Source: UBA946 sp031550725 (GTDB taxonomy: Bacteria > Bacillota > Clostridia > Oscillospirales > Ruminococcaceae). Taken from it: DNA of 64,000 nt. The position numbers and the translations under genes were made by a program. The stretch lies in contig JAVBOH010000009.1 in assembly GCA_031550725.1 (NCBI GenBank), positions 186,001 to 250,000 of the forward strand, given 5' to 3'. Below the pieces are notes generated by a model that made no database searches, was not told the origin of the DNA, and was given only the letters and a program-made list of their open reading frames with translations. Shown here piece after piece: positions 1 through 9,147 of the stretch (positions are counted from its first letter, which is position 1; each line of letters opens with the position of its first letter).

Positions 1-833
1 CTATTTTTATTGAAACATTAGGCAATCCAAATTCCAATTTAATCGATATCGAAAAGGTTGCAGAAATTGCGCATAAAAATAAAATTCCACTTGTTATTGA
101 CAGCACATTTGCTACACCATTTTTACTAAGACCAATTGAATATGGTGCTGACATTGTTGTACATTCAGCTACTAAATTTATCGGTGGTCATGGTGCTGCT
201 ATCGGCGGTGTTATTATTGACAGCGGTAAGTTTGACTGGGAAGCAAGCGGCAAGTTCCCACAACTAACTGATCCCGACCCAAGCTATCATGGCATCAGCT
301 TTACAAAGGCTGTCGGTGCTGCTGCATTTGTTACAAAAATCCGTGCAGTTTTACTTCGTGACACAGGCGCAACAATTGCTCCGCTCCATGCATTTCTTTT
401 CTTGCAGGGACTTGAAACATTGTCACTTCGTGTTGAGCGTCATGTTGAAAACACAAAGAAAGTTGTTGAGTATCTTTCAAAGCACCCTAAGGTAGAGAAT
501 GTTAATCATCCATCTGTTGAGGGAAGTAAATATAATGCTTTGTATAATAAATATTTTCCTAATGGTGCAGGCTCAATCTTTACATTTGAAATCAAAGGCG
601 GCACTGCTGAGGCAAAGAAATTTATTGACAGCCTGCAAATTTTCTCACTGCTTGCAAATGTTGCAGACGTTAAGAGCCTTGTAATTCACCCTGCTTCAAC
701 TACTCATTCACAGCTTAATGCTGATGAACTAAAGGAGCAGAATATTAAGCCGAATACAATCAGGCTTTCAATTGGTACAGAGCATATCGATGATATTTTA
801 TTCGATCTTGATGAAGCTTTTTCTAAGATATAA
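1..833 (+). CDS. metY: O-acetylhomoserine sulfhydrylase (MetY-type), 3' part
   Basis: C-terminal part of a PLP-dependent Cys/Met metabolism enzyme that makes homocysteine from O-acetylhomoserine and sulfide in the cytoplasm. The reading frame is open from base 3, so the gene begins upstream of the window. The PLP-lysine motif SATKFIGGHG is visible with the lysine codon at 174-176, preceded by the PLP-aspartate stretch VIDSTFATPFLLRPIEYGAD. The end carries the family signatures LVIHPASTTHSQL and IRLSIGTEHIDDI. The long insertion with DPDPSYHG and SFTKAVG favours the MetY/acetylhomoserine class over cystathionine gamma-synthase. The stop is at 831-833 and no terminator is obvious before the palindromic repeat that follows. 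Identity as a Cys/Met PLP enzyme is near certain; the exact substrate is a family inference. Confidence 0.9.
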   Translation, partial: IFIETLGNPNSNLIDIEKVAEIAHKNKIPLVIDSTFATPFLLRPIEYGADIVVHSATKFIGGHGAAIGGVIIDSGKFDWEASGKFPQLTDPDPSYHGISFTKAVGAAAFVTKIRAVLLRDTGATIAPLHAFLFLQGLETLSLRVERHVENTKKVVEYLSKHPKVENVNHPSVEGSKYNALYNKYFPNGAGSIFTFEIKGGTAEAKKFIDSLQIFSLLANVADVKSLVIHPASTTHSQLNADELKEQNIKPNTIRLSIGTEHIDDILFDLDEAFSKI

Positions 834-879
834 ATATTCGGATAGATAATGTATTAATGAATTAAACGTACGAAAACGG

Positions 880-933
880 GCGAACACAGTTCACCCCTAC
901 AAAAATCAAATGTAGGGGTGATATGTGTTCGCT
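880..933. repeat. Palindromic intergenic element, TGTAGGG family (permuted copy)
   Basis: Inverted repeat of about 21 bp arms around CCCCTACA, nine bases, TGTAGGGG, with outer arms containing GAACACA and TGTGTTC. It resembles the right and left ends of the element at 55456-55523 joined in the opposite order. It lies between convergent genes, so it may also work as a bidirectional terminator-like hairpin. Confidence 0.6.
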
Positions 934-941
934 CTTTTTCA

Positions 942-1892
942 TTATTTATCTTCACCATTATCATGTGGATTTTCTTCAATAACTGCATGAATTATCGAGC
1001 TTGTTATTCCGCATAATAATCCACCGACAACAAAACTTAACCAGTTGTAACGTGCCACTTCCTTTATTGCATCAACATCCTTAGATACAAATGTTGTCAC
1101 AATAAAATATATTGTTGCAAGTATCATAATACTTCCAGAAACTGCACCGCTGATTTTATCTGCTTTTGTTTGATTTTTCGAGTGTTCCTTGTTATATGCT
1201 GCAATATCATACTTATTTTTCATCATACCTGCATATGCGCATATTGTTCCGCCAAACGTCACGAATAACAGGAATATAGCCATAGAAACAGCCTGTATTT
1301 TTTCACTTGAATCAAAAACTTCTTCACTGAATACTGCTGAAATTGCAGTGAGGACTACTATTCCAAACAGCACTGCTGAAATTCCTGTTATTATTAATAT
1401 AGGGAACTTTTTATTAAATGCTTCAATTTCTTTTTCACTATAAAAATATGGTATCTTAGGATTTTTAGTATGGAAGTCGTTATTTTGTATACCAGCTAAA
1501 ACAAAGCTTGCAACTGCTGGAATTAAACAGCAGAAGAACACTATTCCGCCAAGTTCTTCAAGTCCTGTAAAACCATAAATCACTAGCATTATACAAATTC
1601 CAAGCATTGTAATAACCATACCAGCACATATCTTTTTTATAAATCCATTTGAATGTGTATCATATCCGCATGAATCACTTGCGACTGATTTTTCGGCATC
1701 GCCTTTAACTAATGTATCAAGACTACATCCAAAAATTTCAGTCATCTGCATTAGTTTTTCCATTTCGGGATAACATCCGTCTGATTCCCACTTTGATATT
1801 GTCTGTCTTGATACTAATATCTGGTCTGCAAACTCCTCTTGTGTTAGTCCTAGGTTCTTTCTGAAAAATAATATATTTGTTCCTAAACTCAT
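942..1892 (-). CDS. XRE-family regulator with membrane-spanning C-terminal domain
   Basis: 316 aa. Residues 1-62 form a Cro/C1-type helix-turn-helix (RKNLGLTQEEFADQILVSRQ, then TISKWESDGCYPEMEKL). The remainder holds about six hydrophobic segments (roughly residues 86-106, 110-135, 168-190, 200-222, 250-270 and 280-300) separated by short charged loops, so this is a membrane-anchored DNA-binding protein. ATG is preceded by CGGAGTG at good distance. Monocistronic, with its own promoter and a palindrome at the likely transcription start, suggesting autoregulation. The signal sensed is unknown; such HTH-membrane proteins are common in Firmicutes and not assigned to one pathway. Confidence 0.8.
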   Translation of the reverse strand: MSLGTNILFFRKNLGLTQEEFADQILVSRQTISKWESDGCYPEMEKLMQMTEIFGCSLDTLVKGDAEKSVASDSCGYDTHSNGFIKKICAGMVITMLGICIMLVIYGFTGLEELGGIVFFCCLIPAVASFVLAGIQNNDFHTKNPKIPYFYSEKEIEAFNKKFPILIITGISAVLFGIVVLTAISAVFSEEVFDSSEKIQAVSMAIFLLFVTFGGTICAYAGMMKNKYDIAAYNKEHSKNQTKADKISGAVSGSIMILATIYFIVTTFVSKDVDAIKEVARYNWLSFVVGGLLCGITSSIIHAVIEENPHDNGEDK

Positions 1893-1915
1893 TATAAATC
1901 ACTCCGTTCATTTAT

Positions 1916-1958
1916 TTGTCGACAACTATATTATATCAATAATCTGATGTAAAGTCTA
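1916..1958 (-). promoter_or_regulatory. Promoter and palindrome of the XRE regulator
   Basis: On the minus strand TAGACT (1953-1958), 17 bp, TATAAT (1930-1935). The perfect palindrome TTGTCGACAA at 1916-1925 sits where transcription should begin, a typical place for a repressor site; autoregulation by the HTH protein is inferred. The rest of the 1893-2154 gap shows no gene. Confidence 0.55.
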
Positions 1959-2154
1959 TAAATTTTGTGTTGCGTTTAAGTTTTTTTATGTAAATCATGG
2001 GTTGCAATCGTGGTTTTATCAGAGTTTGAGAGGTGCTTATGATTTTATATGACAAATTATGTAAGTTGTACATCAACACCTAATGATATGTCACAAATTA
2101 CTATCAGATATGAATTTTAGGTATATCTGTAAGTAAAATAATTCATTTATGTTA

Positions 2155-2183
2155 TTGCAAAATGATACGAAATATGATAAAAT
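2155..2183 (+). promoter_or_regulatory. Promoter of the TIM-barrel/AMP-ligase fusion gene
   Basis: TTGCAA (2155-2160), 17 bp, TAAAAT (2178-2183). It lies downstream of an in-frame ATG at 2149, which therefore cannot be the start; the start at 2242 is supported. Confidence 0.6.
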
Positions 2184-2241
2184 TAGATTTATATGTTATG
2201 TAAAAACGAAAGTATTACTTTTTTTGAAAGGATGTCTATAT

Positions 2242-4764
2242 ATGAAAATAAGTTTTTCCACTCTTGCTTGTCCTGAATATTCATGGACCGATATTTATTC
2301 CATGGCTAAAGACTTAGGCTTTGACGGTATCGAAATCCGTGGCCTTGGTGATGATATTTTTGCTGTAAATGCTCGTCCATTTACTGAAGGTCAGCTCCCT
2401 AACACTATTAAAAAGCTAAAAAGCCTTGGACTTGAAATTCCTTGCCTTTCTTCTGGCTGCTGCTTAAAATTTCCTGATAAGCTTGATGATAACCTTAAAG
2501 AAATTTCACAATACATAGAGCTTGCTGAGAAGCTTGGAACTCCATTTATTCGTGTACTTGCTGACTTAAACCCTATGGCTGAGGGTGAAGTTGATGATAA
2601 TGTTGTTATCGATGGTCTAAAGAAAGCTGCCGAAATTGCTGAGAAGACTACTGTTATTCTTCTTGTTGAAACTAACGGTGTTTATGCAAATACAAAGCGT
2701 CTTAGAACTGTACTTGATGCTGTTAACAGCAAGAGTGTTCAGGCTTTATGGGACATGAATCATCCATACAGATTTGAAAATGAATCCCCTGCTGATACTG
2801 TTAATAACCTTGGCAGCTATATTAAATATACTCATGTTAAGGATTCTGTTGCTGATGGCACTGACATCACCTACAAAATGATGGGTGAGGGTGATATGCC
2901 GCTTGAGGATATGTTTGATAACCTCACTGCTATTGGTTATGATGGCTATGTTTCACTTGAATGGGTTAAGCGCTGGTCAAATAGCCTTTCTGATGCAGGC
3001 ATTGTTTTCCCACAGTATGCAAGCTATATGGGAAAATATAGAAATAAGCATAAGCATACTTTACAGGATAACCTTTCAGGCACAGGTAAGTATGTATGGC
3101 CAAAGGAAAGAATTATTGATTATACTTTCCCTGACGTTCTTGACAGAATGTGTGAGGAATTCCCTAATCAGTATGCATTCAGATATACTGAGCTTGATTA
3201 CACAAGAACTTACCCACAGTTTAGAGATGATGTTGATGCGTTCGCTCGTTCACTAATTGCTATGGGCGTTAAGCGTGGCGACCATGTTGCTATTTGGGCT
3301 ACTAACGTTCCTGCATGGTTTATCACATTCTGGGCAGCAACTAAAATTGGCGCTGTACTTGTAACTGTAAATACTGCTTATAAAATTCATGAAGCAGAAT
3401 ACCTTCTAAAGCAGTCTGATACTCATACTCTTGTTATGATTGATGCTTTAAAGGACTCAAACTATGTTGAAATAATTCATGAGCTTTGTCCTGAACTACA
3501 AACTTCTAAGCCTGGTGAGCTTAATTCTGCTAAGCTGCCAAGATTAAAAAATATAGTAACAGTTGAATCAACTCAGCCTGGCTGTTTCACTTGGGATGAG
3601 GCTATCGAACTTGGTAAAAACGTTCCAATGTCCGAAGTTGAGAATATGCGCCGCTTAATTGACAAGCATGACATTTGTAATATGCAGTATACTTCCGGTA
3701 CAACTGGTTTCCCTAAGGGTGTTATGCTTACACATTATAACGTTGTAAATAATGGTAAAGCTATTGGTGACTGCATGGACTTCTCCACTGCGGACCAGCT
3801 GCTTATCCACGTTCCAATGTTCCACTGCTTTGGCATGGTGCTTGCTATGACAGCATCTATGACACATGGTACTACAATGTCACCAATCCCTGTGTTCTCG
3901 CCTAAAAAGGCTTTGCATTGTATTAACATTGAACCTATTACTGCTGTTCATGGCGTTCCAACAATGTTTATTGCTATGCTTGAGCATCCTGATTTTGAAA
4001 ACACCAACTTCTCCAATATGAGAACTGGTATCATGGCAGGAAGTCCTTGTCCTGTTAAGGTTATGCAGGATGTTCTTGACAAGATGAATATGCGTGATAT
4101 TTGTATCACTTACGGTCAGACTGAGTCCTCCCCTGCTTGTACTATGAGTAAGACCTCCGACTCAATTGATGTTCGTGTTGCTACTGTTGGCGGACCAATC
4201 TTTGGAGTTGAATGTAAAATTGTTGACCCTGAAACTAATCAGGAACTAGGCGATGAACAGGATGGTGAGTTCTGTGCTCGTGGATATAACATCATGAAGG
4301 GTTACTACAAAATGCCTGAGGCTACTGCCGCTGCAATTGATGAAGATGGCTGGCTTCATACTGGTGACCTAGCACGCCGTACTCCTGATGGCAACTACAA
4401 GATTACTGGTCGAATCAAAGATATGATTATCCGTGGCGGTGAAAATATTTATCCAAAGGAAATCGAAGAATTTCTTTATACTAGTGAAAAGGTTAAGGAT
4501 GTTCAGGTTATCGGCGTTCCTGACAAGCAGTATGGTGAAGAAATCATGGCTTGTATCGTATTAAAAGACGGCGAAACTGCAACTGAGGATGAAATCAAGG
4601 AATTTGTTCGCACACACATGGCTAAGCATAAGGTTCCTAAGTATGTTGATTTTGTTACTGGCTTCCCTATGAATGCCGCTGGTAAGATACTAAAATATAA
4701 AATGCGTGAGGATGCTGTTGAAAAGCTTGGACTTCAGGCTGCTAATAGTATTGAAACTGCTTAA
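2242..4764 (+). CDS. Fusion: sugar-phosphate isomerase/epimerase-like TIM barrel + AMP-dependent acyl-CoA ligase
   Basis: 840 aa from ATG 2242, which follows GAAAGGATG at 2226-2234. Residues 1 to about 275 are a xylose-isomerase-like/AP-endonuclease-2 TIM barrel: WDMNHPYRF, THVKDS with His198 as a probable metal ligand, and GYDGYVSLEW. After a short linker, residues from about 295 to the end are a complete ANL-superfamily adenylating enzyme: YTSGTTGFPKG (483-493), YGQTESSP, GWLHTGD (703-709), GRIKDMIIRGGENIYPKEIE and the catalytic Lys815 in NAAGKILKYK. The ligase half looks most like medium/long-chain fatty acyl-CoA synthetases. Both halves look intact and are in one frame with no internal start signal. 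The combined function is unknown: a barrel acting on a sugar-like or hydroxy-acid substrate and a ligase activating a carboxylate. Monocistronic between its own promoter and a strong terminator. Confidence 0.88.
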   Translation: MKISFSTLACPEYSWTDIYSMAKDLGFDGIEIRGLGDDIFAVNARPFTEGQLPNTIKKLKSLGLEIPCLSSGCCLKFPDKLDDNLKEISQYIELAEKLGTPFIRVLADLNPMAEGEVDDNVVIDGLKKAAEIAEKTTVILLVETNGVYANTKRLRTVLDAVNSKSVQALWDMNHPYRFENESPADTVNNLGSYIKYTHVKDSVADGTDITYKMMGEGDMPLEDMFDNLTAIGYDGYVSLEWVKRWSNSLSDAGIVFPQYASYMGKYRNKHKHTLQDNLSGTGKYVWPKERIIDYTFPDVLDRMCEEFPNQYAFRYTELDYTRTYPQFRDDVDAFARSLIAMGVKRGDHVAIWATNVPAWFITFWAATKIGAVLVTVNTAYKIHEAEYLLKQSDTHTLVMIDALKDSNYVEIIHELCPELQTSKPGELNSAKLPRLKNIVTVESTQPGCFTWDEAIELGKNVPMSEVENMRRLIDKHDICNMQYTSGTTGFPKGVMLTHYNVVNNGKAIGDCMDFSTADQLLIHVPMFHCFGMVLAMTASMTHGTTMSPIPVFSPKKALHCINIEPITAVHGVPTMFIAMLEHPDFENTNFSNMRTGIMAGSPCPVKVMQDVLDKMNMRDICITYGQTESSPACTMSKTSDSIDVRVATVGGPIFGVECKIVDPETNQELGDEQDGEFCARGYNIMKGYYKMPEATAAAIDEDGWLHTGDLARRTPDGNYKITGRIKDMIIRGGENIYPKEIEEFLYTSEKVKDVQVIGVPDKQYGEEIMACIVLKDGETATEDEIKEFVRTHMAKHKVPKYVDFVTGFPMNAAGKILKYKMREDAVEKLGLQAANSIETA

Positions 4765-4777
4765 TTTATAATTAAAT

Positions 4778-4825
4778 ACCCCAAAATACTATATAAACAC
4801 TTATATGTATTTTGGGGTTATTTTT
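4778..4825 (+). terminator. Rho-independent terminator of the fusion gene
   Basis: Perfect 12-bp stem (4778-4789 with 4807-4818) containing ACCCC/GGGGT, followed by a T-rich tail. Confidence 0.85.
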
Positions 4826-4967
4826 ATATATTTTAGGCAATATATATGTATATTTACAACATTTATTGTTAATTCATACAATATTTTTTATGAATGAAAA
4901 ATATTGAGGATTTGTATTGTTTTATTTGTAGTTAACGATTATAATTTAATGTAAGGAGATGGTTTGA

Positions 4968-5764
4968 ATTAAACGTGTATTTTTTATTAGTATTACTTTT
5001 CTGTTTGTTTTTTTATTGTTCGGATGTTCTAATACTGCTAATACAATTGATAATAATGAACCCCTAAAATTTTGTGATGTAACTGCTTCAAAGGAAGATA
5101 TAAAATCATTAGTTTATGGTTCTAATGGGTGGATTTTTTATCATTCATACCAGTCACCATATGTATATGCACAAACAGGCAGCTATATAATACGATACAA
5201 TATGGCTGATAATAATATAGATAGAATTGCCGAATTAGCTAAGCTGACCGACGATTATACAGACCGTGGAATGTCTTTTTCTTCTGATGGGAACTATGTT
5301 GTTATATATAATTCTTGGATAAATCATTCTGAATATGTACCGAGCGATATATATCTTGTTGATTTTGATAACAGTGAAGTTGCTTTTTTATCATCAACGC
5401 ATGATGCATTAACTAAAAAAACATTCCTGAAAAATTAAGAGATGAATTTGATTTAGATAAACTAAGTTTTAATACCGATACTCAAAATCTTGATAAGCTG
5501 AATTTAAGTATTGAAAGCAGATATGATGAGAATATCGGAACACTATGGTATGCTAAAGATAAATCAGGGCATGAACATGAGCTTACTGCTTTACAAAACA
5601 GCTTAAATGATATGGGATATGTTGTTGTAAATTTTGATACTATATGTGCTATGATACCAGAAGATGAAAACCATATGGGTGACTTGGGGTATTATAAATT
5701 TGTATTGATTGATGTATCAACAGATACAATTATTAAAGAATGCCCAATAAATGTATTTGAATAA
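4968..5764 (+). pseudogene. Lipoprotein gene with ATT start and A7 frameshift
   Basis: A good Shine-Dalgarno AAGGAGAT (4953-4960) precedes, by seven bases, an ATT codon at 4968 that opens a textbook lipoprotein leader: Lys-Arg, about 14 hydrophobic residues, then lipobox LFGC. No ATG or GTG in frame can replace it without losing the leader. The frame runs to a stop at 5436-5438. A second frame continues from 5423 to the stop at 5762-5764 (KLRDEFDLDKL and so on), and the two join if one A is added to the A7 run at 5415-5421. The whole would be about 265 aa, with a region like a surface or periplasmic repeat protein. Either a decayed gene with two lesions, or expression by AUU initiation plus slippage at A7. 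Function unknown. Confidence 0.7.
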
Positions 5765-5821
5765 TAGTCTGTTATAAGACTTGATATAAAACATAATAAA
5801 TCAAATAGGAAAGAGGATGAC

Positions 5822-8011
5822 ATGAAAATGAAAAGGGGTAAAATTATTTCTATCGCAATGGCACTTGTGATGAGTATAGGTGCGTTGACGATATCACCTG
5901 CATATGCAGTTGATGAAAGTACAGCTTATGCAAATTATGAAGCTGAAGAACAAGCATCGCTAAAAAAAGCTTTGGCAAAAGTAAAAAAGCGCATTACAAT
6001 TCCAAAAGAAGTATCCGAGTTTTCATATGAGTATGGACAAAATTATGAAGGTGATATTTTCCGTTTCAAGTGGGTAACACCTGATGATTATGATGGGGAA
6101 CGTATTACTATTGAGGTACACATTAATGGAGATATAATTACTTATTATGATTACGAACAAAGAAATAATTATTATTATTCTTCTACACCTAAATTTTCAA
6201 AATACAATGAAACAGAATTACTCAAAAAAGCTAAGGCAATTGTCAAAAAAATCAATCCTAAAATATATTCATTATGTGAATTTAAAACTGATGGTGTATC
6301 GTTGTATAGAGAAACTGCAAGAATAAATATTAGCCGTAAAGCCAACGGACTTTATGTTAGTAATAACACTGGTTATATAACTCTTAATAAAAATACTGGT
6401 GAGATGGATGCATTCTCTTTAAGCTGGTGGGACAATGCTGAGTTTGCAAGTAAAGACACTGCACTCTCAAAAAAAGAAGCATTTAATGCTTATAAATCAT
6501 TGAATTCATTTGATACATATTATATAATTGATACTGATTATGAAACTGGCAAAAAATCTGCAAATATCATTTATGAATCATCATATACAGGTTTAAATGA
6601 TGCATCCACAGGTAAAAGTACTACCATGTATAATGATAAATATGGTAAGTCAGATTATGGTGATTCGTATTATGGAGATGAGAGTTTGGATGTTTCAACA
6701 AGTGTTGATTGTGAAGATGCTGATTTTACAGAAGCTGAATTAAAAGCAATTACAAAAAATGAAAATATGCTTGATAAGGAAAAAATCCGAAAACTACTTG
6801 AGGATAATGAATTTATTAACATAACTGATGATATGTCGCTCAGCAGTTCAAGACTTAATGAAGTTATAGATAGATATACTAAAATTTCAACATTTTATTG
6901 GACAGTGGAATACAGCAATTATAAAACAATACCATACCAAGATTTAAAAGTGAACCTTAATGCTGAAACTGGCGAAATAATTAATTTTAATTTATACGCA
7001 AGAAAATATGATGATATTGTCGCACCGGTATTAGATGTTGAAAAAGCTAATACAATAGCTGAAAATGCAATGAAATATTATCTTCCTAAAATCTCAAATA
7101 AGTTTAAAGCAGCAGAAGGAAATTTGAGCAAGGTTTTATATTGGGGAGAAAATAACAAATACTATGATACAAGCCGTACTTTTAAATTTTATAGATATGA
7201 AAATGGAATTTATGTTGTTGGAGAGTATATATCAATTACCGTAAATTCTGATAATATAGTTACTGATTTCAATTATTGCTATACTGACAATGTTAAATTT
7301 GCAAAACCAACACTTGTTTCATTTGAGGAAGTTAATAAAGAAATTTATAAGCATTTTACAATGGATTTGTATTATACTGGTTATATTGATTATAATGGAG
7401 TAACTCACACATATTTAGTATTTAATCAAGATGGTTATTATATTAATGCTAATACTGGTAAGCTATGTAATCACTATGGAACTGAAAATATAACAAGCAC
7501 TTCAACAAATGATGCAGTAGTTGATACAAATTATACAGATATCAAGGGAATTTCTGCTGAAAAAGCAATTAAAGAGCTTGCACTACATAACATAACACTT
7601 GAAACTAAAAATGGTAAATTCGAACCTAATAAGATTATTACCGAAGAAGAATTTACAAAATTATGCAGTACAGTTTTAGACAATAGTAATGCATATTATG
7701 ATTTCAGAAAAAATAATAAGAACGATGACGGAACATATAATAACAAAAATCTTACAAGAACTAAAGCTTGCAGATACTTAGTTATCTCATTCGGACTTCA
7801 AGAAAGTGCTGAATTAAAGGGAATTTTCAAGTCCCCATATAGTGACGTTTCAGAGAAAAGTGATTATGTAGGTTATGTTGCAATTTGTTATGCAAAGGGC
7901 TTAATCAAGCCGAACAGTGCTAAAAAATTCTATCCAACAAAGAACATGACCCGTGCAGAAGCAATGAAACTATTCTATGATTATATTATCGAATTAAACA
8001 AACAAAGTTAA
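5822..8011 (+). CDS. Secreted YcdB/YcdC-type (PepSY-like) protein with C-terminal SLH domains
   Basis: 729 aa. Signal peptide at residues 1-29 (KMKRGK, hydrophobic core, cleavage after AYA). Repeated PepSY-like/YcdB-YcdC modules follow at roughly 55-210 and 330-530; they share the phrases LNAETGEIINFNL and LNKNTGEMDAFSL. Three S-layer homology-like segments lie at the end (about 570-620, 650-670 and 675-725), the last with YSDVSEKSDYVGYVAICYAKG and MTRAEAMKLFYDYI. It should be exported and held on the cell wall through the SLH region. ATG follows GAGGATGA; a second ATG two codons on is equally possible. It follows the damaged lipoprotein gene by 57 bases and may have been cotranscribed with it. 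The biochemical role of YcdB domains is unknown; protease inhibition or cell-wall interaction are only guesses. Confidence 0.8.
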   Translation: MKMKRGKIISIAMALVMSIGALTISPAYAVDESTAYANYEAEEQASLKKALAKVKKRITIPKEVSEFSYEYGQNYEGDIFRFKWVTPDDYDGERITIEVHINGDIITYYDYEQRNNYYYSSTPKFSKYNETELLKKAKAIVKKINPKIYSLCEFKTDGVSLYRETARINISRKANGLYVSNNTGYITLNKNTGEMDAFSLSWWDNAEFASKDTALSKKEAFNAYKSLNSFDTYYIIDTDYETGKKSANIIYESSYTGLNDASTGKSTTMYNDKYGKSDYGDSYYGDESLDVSTSVDCEDADFTEAELKAITKNENMLDKEKIRKLLEDNEFINITDDMSLSSSRLNEVIDRYTKISTFYWTVEYSNYKTIPYQDLKVNLNAETGEIINFNLYARKYDDIVAPVLDVEKANTIAENAMKYYLPKISNKFKAAEGNLSKVLYWGENNKYYDTSRTFKFYRYENGIYVVGEYISITVNSDNIVTDFNYCYTDNVKFAKPTLVSFEEVNKEIYKHFTMDLYYTGYIDYNGVTHTYLVFNQDGYYINANTGKLCNHYGTENITSTSTNDAVVDTNYTDIKGISAEKAIKELALHNITLETKNGKFEPNKIITEEEFTKLCSTVLDNSNAYYDFRKNNKNDDGTYNNKNLTRTKACRYLVISFGLQESAELKGIFKSPYSDVSEKSDYVGYVAICYAKGLIKPNSAKKFYPTKNMTRAEAMKLFYDYIIELNKQS

Positions 8012-8016
8012 GCAAA

Positions 8017-8050
8017 AAGAGGTTGTTACAATCAAATGTAACAACCTCTT
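8017..8050. terminator. Bidirectional terminator between the SLH protein gene and mscL
   Basis: Perfect 14-bp stem (8017-8030 with 8037-8050), loop ATCAAA, between convergent genes, with A and T tracts on the two sides. Confidence 0.8.
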
Positions 8051-8069
8051 AGTTTTATAATATCAACAA

Positions 8070-8525
8070 TTATTTGCTTTCATTCTGCTTTTTAAGTAAA
8101 TCTCTGATTTCAATCAAAAGCAAAACTTCATCGGATGGCTTTGGTGGCTCTGCTGGCTTTTCTTCTTCCTTTTTAACAGCCTTTTCGGTAACTGTATTAA
8201 TAACCTTAACAATCAAAAATACACACATTGCAATTATCAAAAAGTTAATTACTGCCTGAATAAATGCACCATATGTAAGTACTGCGGCGTTATCCCCTGT
8301 TCCGACAGTAAGTGCCAATGATGAAAAATCAAATCCGCCAATGATAATTCCAACAAGCGGCATGATAATATCATTTACAACAGAATTTACTATCGCTGTG
8401 AATGCTGTACCTATGATAATACCAACTGCTAAATCAATTACATTTCCTCTTGCGATAAATGTTTTGAACTCACTTATTAATCCTGTTGCCTTCCTCACTC
8501 TTTTTTCGTTCTTTTCTTTTGACAT
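8070..8525 (-). CDS. mscL: Large-conductance mechanosensitive channel MscL
   Basis: 151 aa, usual family length. Homopentameric inner-membrane channel that opens on hypo-osmotic shock. The N-terminal helix is followed by the MscL signature FIARGNVIDLAVGIIIGTAF (TM1) and a second TM at about residues 85-110; the Lys/Glu-rich C-terminal helix ends KEEEKPAEPPK...IRDLLKKQ. The start was moved to the ATG at 8525 because GGAGGG lies seven bases upstream; the earlier in-frame ATG overlaps this site. Monocistronic with its own promoter. Confidence 0.97.
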   Translation of the reverse strand: MSKEKNEKRVRKATGLISEFKTFIARGNVIDLAVGIIIGTAFTAIVNSVVNDIIMPLVGIIIGGFDFSSLALTVGTGDNAAVLTYGAFIQAVINFLIIAMCVFLIVKVINTVTEKAVKKEEEKPAEPPKPSDEVLLLIEIRDLLKKQNESK

Positions 8526-8558
8526 GACAAATATCCCTCCAATAATCAATATACAGAT

Positions 8559-8587
8559 ATTATATCAAAGTTATGTGTTTTTTTCAA
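8559..8587 (-). promoter_or_regulatory. mscL promoter
   Basis: Minus strand TTGAAA (8582-8587), 17 bp, TATAAT (8559-8564). Between here and the feo promoter at 8811 the DNA is AT-rich and shows no gene. Confidence 0.65.
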
Positions 8588-8810
8588 CATATATTTCTAA
8601 ATAAAATTGCTATATTATTCATGTTGTAAAAAATCCTAAATCTAATTCCGACATACTTTTCCTCACTAATTATCTTTATTTGAATTGATTATATTACATT
8701 TTTAGAAATTTGTCAAATTTTATTACTCATATTTTTTTGTGCAAAGTATACCAAACTTGTGCAGTTTGAATTAAAAAACTGTCGTAATGCGAAAAATATA
8801 TAAGAAACTA

Positions 8811-8864
8811 TTGTAATTAGGAAAGTTTGGGTGTATAATAAAAATATAGTTAGCATACGCTAAC
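8811..8864 (+). promoter_or_regulatory. feo operon promoter with palindromic operator
   Basis: TTGTAA (8811-8816), 17 bp, TATAAT (8834-8839). A perfect inverted repeat GTTAGC-ATAC-GCTAAC at 8849-8864 covers the first transcribed bases. Location and TTAGC/GCTAA arms recall DtxR/IdeR-type iron-dependent repressor sites; the protein that binds is not encoded in this window. Confidence 0.65.
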
Positions 8865-8895
8865 GCATTAAGTGAACGAAAGGTATATTTATTTT

Positions 8896-9147
8896 ATGAC
8901 TTTAAATCAATTAAAAATAGGTCAGTCTGCAAAAATTATCGCTGTGCATGGTGATGGAAAAGATGGCGATAATGAGTTAAGATGCAGACTTCTTGATATG
9001 GGACTTATTCCAAAAACAACTGTAATGATAAGAAAAGTTGCACCACTTGGTGACCCGATTGAACTTTTTCTTCGTGGATATGAGCTAACAATAAGACTTG
9101 ACGATGCTGAAAAAATTGAAGTTGATGAACTGGAGGTAAAAGCATGA
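8896..9147 (+). CDS. feoA: Ferrous iron transport protein A
   Basis: 83 aa SH3-like cytoplasmic protein needed for FeoB activity. LNQLKIGQSAKIIAV and RLLDMGLIPKTTVMIRKVAP are characteristic, and it ends in a strand-rich PIELFLRGYELTIRLDDAEKI. ATG 8896 lies 12 bases after CGAAAGG; a GTG at 8872 is upstream of that site and unlikely. Its stop overlaps the feoB start (ATGA), so translation is coupled. First gene of the iron operon. Confidence 0.95.
   Translation: MTLNQLKIGQSAKIIAVHGDGKDGDNELRCRLLDMGLIPKTTVMIRKVAPLGDPIELFLRGYELTIRLDDAEKIEVDELEVKA

Noticed and set aside
2149..2241. Upstream ATG of the fusion gene as the start
   Set aside because: It lies ahead of the -35 box of the promoter at 2155-2183 and has no ribosome site; ATG 2242 has one.
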